From: Melanopsichium pennsylvanicum
Lineage: Eukaryota; Basidiomycota; Ustilaginomycetes; Ustilaginales
Assembly (NCBI GenBank): GCA_900208305.1
Contig: OAPG01000016.1
Coordinates: forward strand, 434,001-498,000
DNA length: 64,000 bases
Direction of reading: 5' to 3'
Shown: one piece after another, positions 41,139 to 52,500 of the stretch
Position numbering within the stretch: position 1 is the first letter of the stretch
Layout: each line of letters starts with the position of its first letter
Translations under genes and position numbers: made by a program
The notes under the pieces: generated by a model
Databases searched by the model: none
The model's input: the letters and a program-made list of their open reading frames with translations, nothing else
Told to the model about the DNA's origin: nothing

Positions 41139-42065
41139 TACGAAAAGGGATGTTTGAAGATGGTAGTATCGAAGCAAGGGTTGGGGAGCGTTGTGGTGGG
41201 GACCAAGTTTAAAAAAAAAACCCCTTCTAGAAAGATGAAGAGAGAATTCGCAATGCGGGAATGTGCAAGTATATGTATACTGTGGTCGTTTCAAAAAGTT
41301 ACTCTCAAACAGCGGTGGTTTAAGTTTGGCACACCAAGGCTTGATCGGAAGGTCTAGATGGGATGGAAGACCAAATTAGTAGTGTCTCCTGCTCGGAATG
41401 CCGCTTTTCACCTTATCTGTGTCCCTTTGTTGCTGATGAAATCCAGATGAGAAAGGGCCGAGTGAGGATGCAATGCTTGGGCGGTCCGAGCCTAGCCTAA
41501 CCTAGCCGAGTTGAGATGTGATGTTGGTTGATGACAAGAGTGCAAGTTTAGAGTAGTAGTAGCAGCAGCAGCGGCGACGGCGGCGTAAAAATCGGGGTGG
41601 GAAAAAGGGGTATGCTACGCAAAGCGATCCAAGCGTTTTTATGAAGAAAGATAGCTACAATGGATGGGACAGGAAATGTATGCGAAAAAAGGGCGATGAT
41701 GATGATGATGATTCGGAATTCATTCAAGGGGAGCGTGCTCTGTAGAAATGCAAACAATCTTGACCAAACCCCTTTGCTGGATTGGCAAAGAGTTAGATGG
41801 AGACGAGGTGCGAACGCAAATGGATCGAATATATAAAAAGAAAGGAACAGAGCAGCAGAAGTACGGTACATATATAAGTATATACTCTAGTAGGTACATA
41901 CAGGAGCACCTGTGTGTTGAAGCAGTAAAGGTAGAAAGATTAAGCGTTCATACCGCATATGAAATGGAAGCGGTACTTGCACTGTGTTGCATTACTGTAC
42001 TCGCGATAATGTAATGAGATTGGTTGTCGAGATGTTGATTGGTGGTTGACAAGAACCCGAGAAAG

Positions 42066-42104
42066 AGGGAAAGGGGGAAAGGGGGAAAGGGGGAAAGGGG
42101 GAAA
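42066..42104. repeat. GGGGGAAA tandem array
   Basis: About four uninterrupted copies of the 8-mer GGGGGAAA, with G/A-rich edges. The purine bias is complete on the plus strand. Confidence 0.85.
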
Positions 42105-42395
42105 GAGAGAGATAATCGTACAGTTTGGTAGAGCAAGTGAGTGGGATAAAGGGATGGCTTAGATGAAATGATACTGTAAAGTATTGTACTTTGTCGCTTC
42201 TGAAATGAAATTGCCGCTTAAACCACACAGTCATTGACTTTTATGCCGTTTGATTTTGTGCGCAAGACGAGCCGCTGGACATTAAGTAGAAGCTTACCAT
42301 TTGTTTTCTATGTTGTTTGCATCTGATACGAGAGCAAGTTCGAGAGTATGTTTGATGATCATCAGGCTCCATTGAATCATGAGGCGAAACAAGCA

Positions 42396-42396
<1 letters not shown>

Positions 42397-42442
<46 letters not shown>

Positions 42443-42444
42443 AT
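42397..42444. repeat. (AAAT)12 microsatellite
   Basis: Forty-eight bases of perfect AAAT repeats in the intergenic region. Confidence 0.95.
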
Positions 42445-43040
42445 CATTGAAAAACAAATTCAGGCTCAGCTTTAGCGAATTACATGCGCCAATTGTTTAT
42501 TTTTCTGGCTATGTTTGACATGGAATCTGATGCGTGTGGAATAGTAAAGCGCAGCTGTATTCATGGTTTTGTTGCATGCTCTGACTTTGATTGAATGGAA
42601 TGTATGTACTGTATGAGCGAAGTAAGCTTTTGTCGAAACTGTGTTGGTTGCAACCATGAGCGCCAAATGAGCTGCTCGATTGATAGGCTTGATTAGCTTC
42701 TTGACACAGAGTATGATATTATTGAACAAAGAACAAATTTTGCACTTTGTCCATGTCTGAGCCCAAGCTTAGTTTCGCAAAGACACTATAATACGTTTGA
42801 TCCTATTCGATTCCATTCCCCAAGTATCGAATCACATCTTACTGAATTTTCAGCTTGACCTTAGATGACCTTGGACAGCTTTGGCGAAACCAACACCAAA
42901 ATTGGATGAGATGACAGCGGCGAATGGTACAAATACGCATCATGATCATTCTTGTGGCGAGTACACACAAGACACTACCACCCACCATATTTCACCGCCA
43001 CATATGGTACTTTGTTTCATGTTGGCATCCTCAATGTGCG

Positions 43041-43092
43041 GGGCCACCCCAAAGGGCCACCCCAAAGGGCCACCCCAAAGGGCCACCCCAAA
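43041..43092. repeat. Four perfect 13-bp tandem repeats
   Basis: The unit GGGCCACCCCAAA occurs four times head to tail without mismatch in an otherwise AT-rich intergenic region. Confidence 0.95.
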
Positions 43093-44697
43093 AACGTGAA
43101 CAAAGAGTAAGATTGTGGCGTTTCATTCATCGCGTCCCTCCCTTTTTTCACTTTTCCTTGCACCATTATCACTAACAAAGATGGGTCATAACAATGGTTT
43201 TATTACGTATGTTGCTTTGTTTGCAATTTACAATGTTTCAGGCTCGGGAATAGTAGTAATTTTCCACGCGGTCTGGACCTGTCTTATTTTCACATTAAAT
43301 AGATGTATACAGAGTTGGCTTGCTCAAACAAGAAAGCTGTTAGAGTACTTTACTTGAAATGTACAATACTTTGTATGAAAAACCTTATCTTACTCTTTGT
43401 TTATCACCCTTTCCATATGCATGTGAAATCACACTTGCCAAATGTAGAGAACAAAACACAAAAGTCAGTGTGTACATTCACACTTTTAATATTTTCTTTT
43501 TGGCACAAAGGGACATCTCGCTTAGCAACAATTCTAAAACCTTTTAAAATTTCAAATTACCATCCCCGCTCCCAATTTTTTTTTATTTTTCCACCATTTT
43601 CTGGAACCAAACAAAACGGTACACATTTATTTACTATACTCTACAGCAGTGGCACCTAAGACTAGCACTACTGTACACGCACATTCTTGGACAGGTGTCA
43701 ATAGGGATTGTGTCAAATTCAAGTGGGTGCTTGTTTGCACCAATTGCCAAGCCTAATCGTCATTTCACACACTTGATCATGGACAAAAATGTCAACAAAG
43801 CTAAATGGCATTGCTACCAGCTTGCCATGCCAGATTGCATATAAAGCTGGCATTAATCAATGTATAGCACTCAGAAAGTCAATTTTAGATTTATATTCTT
43901 GTGCATTTGACGAGATTGAACAAGAAGACTTGTTTTTTCACATACCGCTGATCTAACATTGTCTGCAAGAACGCCAAAATTTTCCAACAATCACGTATGA
44001 GAGAAGATGGAGGATGCAACTACCTTTTTTTATTTTTTTTATTTTCAATCGATAAAGTGAGTAGTTCAGTCCCAAAAAAAAATCGAATGTGTAAGACGTG
44101 TTGAAAATCGGGCAAATTGGGCAGCTGTAGTGTAGCGATACGCGCAGAGATATATATGAATTTTGTTGAACTCGTCTTGATGCATACACTGTGACTGATA
44201 CTCACACTGTGATTTGATGATGAGCAGATCGAATTTCAAGATCTATAAATTACACCTTAGTGATTCACAATTAGGTTGGATCGGAATTGGTTTTTCACAA
44301 ATCGGGCTGCACCCAAAATGTGCTGCGAACACTTTTTGTTCCCAAAATGCTTAAATAATGGGTCAAAGCGCACAATATAACACTAAAACGCGCATACAAC
44401 TATCTCGCGTTTGGGGAGGCGAAAGGCCAACTTGGTCCCCAACTCAAACTCAGTCTTTATGTGCCCCATCTCTTGTTTTCACCCACCTTCTTCTTATCCT
44501 CCTCCTCTACAATCACCTACACTCGCCTTGCCTTACTAACATCACCATCATTCACAACCTCCAACTAGTCATACGCACCTCCTCTTCGCTGTCCATTCTC
44601 CGCCTCTCGACTGACTCATCATCTTACTTGACACAATCCAGCCAATATATATATATATATATTTTTTCAAAAAGTCTCAAACTCAATCTCTCACAAT

Positions 44698-45715
44698 ATG
44701 GCGCCTCAACAAAAGGGTTTCTCATGGTCTAACATTGCTGTTGGTTCCATCATGAACATTGCCGAGGTACGTTTCTCTTTTTCCATTCTCACCTCTCCTG
44801 TTATACTAATTTGATTTTCGATAAGCCTAACACTTTCTTCCTGTTGCCTTTCCTCTGGTGATTTGTCTGCTTTCCATTCATGTTTGGTAGGTTACCACGC
44901 TCGGTCAACCTCTCGAAGTGATCAAGACACAAATGGCGTCGAACCGTCAACAGACCATGATGCAAGCGCTCAAGACGGTGTCGTCTCGTGGAGGCGTTTT
45001 GGGATTCTATCAAGGTCTCATTCCTTGGGCTTGGATCGAAGCGTCAACCAAAGGCGCTGTTTTGCTTTTCACGGCTGCAGAGGTGGAAAAAGTGGCCAAG
45101 AATGCTGGCTTTTCTACGGGTTCAGCCGGTCTTTTGGGTGGTATGACTGGTGGTATTGCTCAAGCCTATGCTACTATGGGTTTCTGTACTTGTATGAAGA
45201 CGGCAGAAATCACTCGTCACAAGACGGCGGCTTCGGGTGTTAAACCGCCTTCTACCTGGGCTGTGTTTATGGACATTTACAGAAGGGAAGGTATTAAAGG
45301 TATCAACAAGGGCGTTAATGCTGTTGCGGTGAGACAGTGTACGAATTGGGGTAGTAGAATGGGTTTCGCTCGTTTGGCAGAAAGTCCAATTCGTTCACTA
45401 AGTGGTAAAAAGGAATCGGACAAACTCAACGCTGCTGAACGTATCGCTTGTTCTTCCATCGGTGGTGCTTTGGCTACTTGGAATCAGCCCATCGAAGTGA
45501 TTAGGGTAGAGATGCAGAGTATGGCAAAAGCAACTCCAGGTTCCAATAGGCCCCAAAAGTTGACCATTGGTAACACGTTTGCGTACATTTACAAGGAAAA
45601 TGGCATCAAGGGGCTTTACAGAGGTGTTACCCCAAGAATCTTTTTGGGCATTTGGCAGACCATTTGCATGGTCTCGTTTGCTGATTATGTTAGGGAGTTT
45701 ATCGGGTCAAAGTAA
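44698..45715 (+). CDS. YHM2: Mitochondrial carrier, Yhm2-like citrate/oxoglutarate carrier
   Basis: Exons 44698-44766 and 44891-45715 (intron GTACGT...TAG, 124 bp) give 297 residues. The join reads [20 protein letters not shown], placing the carrier signature P-x-E-x-x-K in repeat 1; repeat 3 has [12 protein letters not shown], and repeat 2 is degenerate ([11 protein letters not shown]), which is the Yhm2 pattern. Other Yhm2-like segments are [20 protein letters not shown] and [20 protein letters not shown]. In yeast Yhm2 exchanges citrate for 2-oxoglutarate across the inner membrane, feeding cytosolic NADPH and acetyl-CoA, and also associates with mtDNA. In oil- and glycolipid-producing smuts this carrier would be a natural source of cytosolic citrate (inference). 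Codons are unusually rich in T/A endings. Confidence 0.92.
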
Positions 45716-45928
45716 ACAAGAACAATTTGAAATCACCATGAATTTTTTTGTTTTTTGTTTTTTCCAACTCAATCGACTGTGATATGGAAATACTGTATTT
45801 CAAGCTGTTGTTCTTCTTCTTCTTCTTTTCTCAATCGGTATGCATGGGTTTGGCCATTTGTTTACGCCATATAAAAATTTCATGGAATTTGCATTTTGGG
45901 TGTGGAATCGAGTAAAGTGATGATGGTT

Positions 45929-48232
45929 TTACCAAACCGAATGAGTAGGAATGGATAGGTTTTCCAATTTGGCGATTTGGTTTGCTACTAATTTTGCAGA
46001 TATTACACAACCTTCTAAAAGGGGAATTCCTATTGCCCAACTACCACAAACCCAAATACCAACCCCTCTTTTCATATTCTTGTTCTCTCCTTCTTCTTTT
46101 TCTTCTTCATCATCATTATCGTCATTGTTGGCATGATGATTGGAATCAATACATTGTGGTTTGTGTACTTTTCCTAAAATAATTGTTTTTCCTTTTGCAC
46201 TTTTCACCCCAAACCCATTCCTTTTTTTATCATCATTAGCATCCATCATAGTGAATAGTTTAGACCTTGCAATATGCGAAGGTACATCAATCACAACCCT
46301 TTCAAAATTCGACCAGGAAAGCACTTTTTCCCTTTTCGGTACAAATATCCAATGTGGATTCGTAGTTTGCATCACCATCTTTCTCCCTTCATCCAATCTC
46401 AAATCCGACATGTTCAAAATATGAGTAGCCATAGTATACACCTTCCCTTCCCATCCTTTCCCATCTTCCCTTTCAAAAGAATACACGGGCGAAACAAGGT
46501 TCAAATCCCTCCAATCCTCCCTTTTTAACGGTAACAATCTTGAATCTGTATGATTCACCACCGTACTCGATTCGTACTTGAATTCATTCAAAACTTCGAC
46601 CATCTCACCCAACCTTTTCACTTGTTCACCATGAGATTCACCATGCTGATTGGAAGAACAACAACAGGATTCGGAAGAGGTGGAAAGGGTTTGGATATAC
46701 TCTTGCAGAAAGCGTGCTGATTGGTTGGCTTGTGTGGCAAAAATCAAATGGTCAAAAGGTCCATGTTCCTGTACCATTCTTTCTCCATCCTCCTCCTTTT
46801 CATTTTGATCTTTTCCAACAAACATTGAATTGGTATTGCTGAAACAAGTAGCTGACCTTGACATCATTTTTGTTTTTGTTCGAGTAGTTGGAATGGTAGC
46901 AGTAGTGGTATCGTGATGAAGCACGTTAATGTACGCTTTCCCAAGTTTGTGTTGAACTCGTTTGACTTGTGCACCGGTCCAAACTTTGCTGCGGCGTGAT
47001 TGGTTCGAGTTAGATGGAGATGGCGCGATTGGTGGTGCTTGATCGACGTGTTTAAGCAGGGCGGAAACGACGGTTTGAACGCCGTCGTTGACAACGAAAT
47101 GGTCTTTACCCAATGTCAAAGCTATGTAATCCAAAACCTCGGTAGCAGGAGCAGAATAAACGCTTTCGAGCGTACATGTCATCACCGCACTAAACAGAGG
47201 AACCAACGTCTGCTCTGTAAATCGTACATCTAATCCTACAATCCTACGTAGAATGGCTTCCGACATTCTTTCAGCTGCATACCGCAGCTTAGTCACCATC
47301 GTATTGGAAGCACATGCGTTGAATGATCGACGAGGAAAAGGATCGGTGATAAGATCACGCAATGTATGAGTACCAAGTGGATGCGTACTATCGCTAGTGT
47401 GACCGAGAGCATAATGCCAAATAGCAATCATGAGTAGCTGAAGGTAACCAAATATCAGCACCATCAATTCGACAAAGTATGCTCTGAGACGCATCAAGTG
47501 ACATAGGATATCCGATATTCTGACCGCACTGCCTATCTGAAAATTTGCAAGCTTAGAAGGAACAGAGACGCCACGAACGCCATTGGCACCATTGTAGAGA
47601 ATAGTTGGAGATGGTGTTGCAAACTTTTCATGTTTGACCATGGTCGGATCTGTAAAGTGTTTGGATTGTGCTGTTGAATCCCTATCAGGAGAGGCTGAGC
47701 GAGATCTGTGGTTAGACCAAGAGGATGCAGAGCTGGAAAAACTCGCAAATGAATAGGTAAAGTTGGTCTGACGAAGTGTGATGCCAAGATGGCGGTAGAG
47801 CGCAAGCAGTTGGGGATAGTAGCCACCAGTGAAAGCTCGCATGGGTACGTCGATACGCAGTGATTCGCGCTGTTTGTGTGGTTTGGGTATGGTCTCCATT
47901 TTCAACCTCTTTCTTGAACGCCATCTGAGTTCCGGTTGCTCACCATCGGTAGATATTGGAGAGGACACTGCGAGGCAAGATTGGGTATCTGTGGATGATG
48001 ATGATGAGAGAGGCAGAGGAACAGATATACTAGCACTGTCCATACCAAGGGTGTTGGCTCTTTCAAAAATGTCCACTGTGATGATGGGACCATCATTGGA
48101 TGCGTCTTCGGAGGTGAGAGAGGTGAGCAGGTACGTTGCTACTAGGCCAGTAAGACCGCTACCGACGATGGCAACACGAACTTGACGCCGCTCAGGTGGT
48201 GGTTTTGGTGTTGGTGTTGGTGTTGGTGTTGG

Positions 48233-48266
<34 letters not shown>

Positions 48267-48289
48267 GATGAAGATGCATGCGTTGTCAT
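45929..48289 (-). CDS. COG2907-like FAD/NAD(P)-binding oxidoreductase
   Basis: 786 codons from ATG 48289. After a Ser(14)/Pro-Thr low-complexity leader comes a Rossmann FAD-binding motif, VRVAIVGSGLTGLVATYLL, with ITVDIFERANTLGMDSASI as the second-strand acid and amine-oxidase-like loop. RIDVPMRAFTGGYYPQLLAL and YRHLGI match the pattern of COG2907 (amine-oxidase-like) flavoproteins, in which the substrate is unknown. A strongly hydrophobic helix (YFVELMVLIFGYLQLLMIAI, about residue 275) suggests membrane association. The C-terminal GVGIWVCGSWAIGIPLLEGC followed by ISAKLVANQI is the second FAD contact. An inserted low-complexity loop with several Cys lies near residue 555. It converges on Yhm2 with 213 bp between stops. 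Confidence 0.75.
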
Positions 48290-49535
48290 GATTGCTGAGC
48301 TGTCTAGTTAGTAGTATCATACGGGTGATGATGATGGAGCCAAGGTCATATGCTGAAAGACATGGTATCAACTATTTGACAAACGCACGGTTTCATTGGA
48401 GTGAAAGAAATAGTACAGTACAGCTCGGCTATCTTTGTTTTGCAAATACCGATCACGTGTAAAAGCCTTGTTGTCCAAGAGATGCAATAGAGCCAACATA
48501 TTATTACCTGGCGTAATCTTAAAAGCCTGTCATGGTGCGCCAAAAGGAGCTTACAACCGATTGGCCAGCTCAGAGTACAGCCCTGCATGGGTCTCGGGTT
48601 CTCCATAAGTCGTGACTCTGATGTCTTTGCAGATCCCGAGATTGACAGTTGATAATTCTATGCGTAAATGAATTGAAAGAGCTGCAGGATGAGGACAACC
48701 AACAAAGTAATGACAATACTCATTTACGGTGAGGTAGAAAAAATGTGGGCGATTCTCAAAACAGACTTGGAAAGCTCGACCGAATGCCGTCCCAAGAATA
48801 TCATCGCTTTTCCCTTTTGAAATGTTAGCACGCTCTTCTCAGCCCCACAATCCTGTATTTTGAATATGCCAAACTCAAAAAACCCCAAAAGATACAGTAA
48901 TTAAAATTGAACATGCAGGTGCATTTTTCAATTTCAAACTTTTCAAACCGACTATCCCCTTTTTTTGCCTTTCTGAATTTGTGGGACCGCGTGCACAACA
49001 ACCATAGCTGAGTCAAAATCCAAATCACCATTAGCACAGTGTGTTAAGTCTCACCTGATCTCAGGGTCCAATCTTTCTAAAACAGACGCGATTCTTGCAC
49101 TCATCTATCGAGCAACGCGCCAAAAAAAAAAAAAAAAAAAAAAAAGGTTCCCACTCACATCTTGAGCCCGATTCATGCGCACCTGACAATTTCTTCTCAG
49201 ATCAGACGAGGCGCGTGAATGTGTTTTCTTCACAAAAAGAAAAAAAAAGGGGTTCGACACACCTGCCAAGTTGCGGTTTGCAGGGTGTAAGACGATAATA
49301 GTGTTGTGTTGCCAATCGGTCTACGCTGCTTGGCCATTCGCAACATCTTTCAATGTTACTCTTGCTGCTGCTCTTACCTTGACACTACCATCTTCATCCT
49401 CACAATCACAATAACATCGTTTGTTGGCAAAAGCAATTTCTCGCGCTACATTCGCTTGTCGGAATCGTATCCGAACAGAGCTCTGACTTGCTAAACCTCG
49501 CCAACTGTTCTCGTTTTCATTCAGCCTACAACAAT
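48290..49535. promoter_or_regulatory. Divergent promoter region, flavoprotein / RNA helicase
   Basis: 1.2 kb without a recognised gene. It carries A24 at 49122-49145, an A9 run near 49238-49246, and TACAGTA words at 48414 and 48894. The last 150 bp before the helicase ATG are T/C-rich leader sequence. Confidence 0.45.
49122..49145. repeat. Poly-A tract (24 A)
   Basis: Uninterrupted A24 about 390 bp upstream of the helicase ATG, of the kind that excludes nucleosomes in fungal promoters. Confidence 0.9.
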
Positions 49536-52500
49536 ATGGCCGATGCTCCCTCAACATGGAGGAGCGGTGCGTCTTTATCGGCTGATCCGAATGCTAGCAC
49601 CAGCAGCACCACCAATTGGGGTCGTGGTAGCAGCACAGCCACAACATCCAATCCTCAATCCTCCAAAAACAAACTAAATGCTTCTCGCTTCAAAAGTGGT
49701 ACGACTGCAAGATCACACAAGGCTTCCAACTCAGCCACTTCCTCAAGCGTCAATGCATCCTCTTGCACGACTGTTGGATCCAATTTCAAATCAGGCACAA
49801 ATGTTAAATCCACCAAATTCCTTCCAACACAGCCACTCCCTTACCATTCGCTTCAAAACATCAAAGATTACTATCACGGCTTGTTGGATAGCGGTCTAGT
49901 CAAGAAATCATGGCTTGACAATCCGAAAAATCCCATTCAAAACTATGTTCTCTATCGAACCAACACATATCCAATCTACACTGTCGAGGAAGGCCAAGTC
50001 CAAGGCAGAAGGGATATCAATTTCCGCTGCACCTTGCATTTTGACCCAGAGTATGACTGGACGGTCTACGGCGATGCAAAGACGCCAAAAGATGCAGAGC
50101 GAATCGCCGCCCTTCACGCCGTGCTCTTCCTCCAAAACAGCGGCGACATCCTCACAAAGACACCTACAGCATCTGTACCTGCACCTTTAGTGCCACAGCA
50201 GCAAGGTCCCGTCGGCAAACTCAGCGACGGCTCCGAACTCACCGTGCAACGCGCTCGCGAATTTATCGACTTCTACTGCAGACGATTCAACCTCGGCACA
50301 CCCGACATTCGTCAGTCAGCCGCAAAGCAGGGCAAGCCAAAGCGCGGTGCAAAGGCTTCATCATCCGTGACAACCCAACAACCACACGCTTCCATGTACC
50401 TGGCAGGTAACCAGATCGGTGCCGCAGTCGGCAAAAGCAAGAAACAAGCCGTTGCAAATTGTTACATCGAATCAGTCACCTACATCGAATCCACAGATCC
50501 ATCTCTCTGGAAGACCTTCTCTTTACTTCACAAGCCAGGCATGCCAATTCAAAAGGCTCCCCACGTCCTCTTTGACATGAGCGATGAGCTGGACGACTCG
50601 GTCCAAAACATCTACGATACCATGATCCGTAGCAAGATCTACGCAAAACGTCCATGCACCCTCGGTGTTGCTATCGCGGGCGAAGATCCAAACGCAGCTT
50701 CCAACAATGCAAACGATCACATTGCAAAGCAACGCCACCAGAAACAGCAGCGTGCACGCAGATTCAACCAGCAATTCGGTACCACTCAAGACTCGCTCCA
50801 ACGCAAGAGCGAGCAGTTGGAACTCAGCCTCGCCAACTACTACTCGGACGACGCCATGACCAACATACGCAACCAACGTCTCAGCCTTCCCGTATCCCAA
50901 AAGCAGTCCGACGTCCTCGTCAAGGTCGAGCTCAACCAGGTCACCATTTGCATGGCAGCAACAGGTTCGGGTAAAACCACACAGATCCCTCAGATCCTGT
51001 TTGACGATTACATCCTTCAAGGCAAAGGAGCCAATTGCAACATCATCTGCACACAGCCAAGACGTATCGCAGCCATCAGTGTCGCCGAGCGGGTCGCCAA
51101 AGAAAGAGGCGAAAAGTTGGGCCAGACGGTCGGTTATCAGGTTCGTTTTGAAGCCAAACCTCCGCAACCCAACGGTTCCATCACCTTTTGCACCACCGGT
51201 GTCTTTCTGCGACGTCTTCAGTCTGCTCTCGGCGACGCAGAAAGCTCCAACACCTTTTTGGATTCCATCACGCACGTCGTCATCGATGAGGTACACGAAC
51301 GAGATGTCGAGACCGATCTGTTGTTGGTCGTCATCAAGCGCTTGTTGGCAGAACGAAGCAAATTGGGTAAAAAAGAGATCAAGGTCGTGCTCATGAGTGC
51401 CACCATCGATCCCACGCTGTTTCAAAACTACTTTGCCCATCCGAACGGCTCACCTGCACCTGTCGTTGAGATTCCAGGTCGAAGCTTCCCCGTCGAGAAG
51501 CATTACCTCGAGGAAACAGTGCGCAACTTGGAGGCGCTAAGATTGACGACGCAGATGGGCGGATGGGTTTGGTCCGAGAAGAACGTGCGCGACTACATCG
51601 AGCGCGAGATCTACCAAGGAGGCCGAAGTGTTTCGCGCCACGACAATGCAAGGGGCGGCCCAGGCGGTCTACATGGTAGCTATGATTCCCACAGAAACAC
51701 CATCGAAGAAGCCGTCGATCCGATGGCGGACCAAGTCGACAGTCTCGAAATCCCTTACCCACTCGTGGCCCTCATCATCGCCTATGTACTCTCCATCTCG
51801 AATGATGGGCATGTGCTTGTCTTCTTGCCAGGTTGGGAAGAGATTAAGGCGGTGAATCTGCTCCTCACCGAAACTCAGTACCATCCTCTCCTCCGAACCG
51901 ATTTCAACGACCGCGATCAGTTCGAGATTCACGTCTTGCATTCCACCATCCCGGTGCAAGATCAGCAAGCCGTCTTTGAGCCTGTTCGCCACACAGGCAT
52001 CCGTCGAATCATCCTTGCCACCAACATTGCCGAAACGTCCATCACCATTCCTGACGTAGTGTACGTCGTTGATACAGGTCGTGTCAAGGAGAAGCGCTTT
52101 GATCCAGAACGTCACCTCTCGAGCTTGGTTTCGGCTTGGGTGGGCACTTCCAACCTGAATCAGCGCGCAGGCCGTGCAGGTCGACACCGAGCGGGCGAGT
52201 ACTTTGGTGTGCTCTCCAAAGCGCGTTACGATCGCTTGAAGGTGAACCAAACAGTCGAGATGAAGCGAACAGACCTCAGCAACGTGGTCATGCATATCAA
52301 AGCATTGGATATTCCCGGCATGGAAGTGGAAGAGGTTCTTGCTTCCGCCATCGAACCGCCAGCACCGGAGCGTGTCTTGGCGGCAATGGAGAAGCTCAAG
52401 ATGGTAGGCGCGCTGGACATGCACAAGAATTTGACATCACTGGGCCGGGTGTTGTTGCAGCTGCCGGTCGACGCGCCCATGGGCAAGATGTGCCTATACG

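Larger units (their letters stand above)
41139..44697. promoter_or_regulatory. 3.5-kb divergent intergenic region, homeodomain gene / Yhm2
   Basis: No frame with a recognisable domain was seen. The region holds an A10 run (41211-41220), a GGGGGAAA tandem array (about 42066-42104), (AAAT)12 at 42397-42444, four copies of a 13-bp unit at 43041-43092, and TACTGTA words at 41993, 42172, 42607 and 43669. An AT-repeat TATA-like tract at about 44645-44662 is 40-55 bp before the Yhm2 ATG. The size suggests an extended regulatory region for the transcription-factor gene. Confidence 0.5.

Noticed and set aside
42881..43175. Small open frames across the 13-bp repeats
   Set aside because: They mostly translate the repeat itself and show no conserved feature or splice support.
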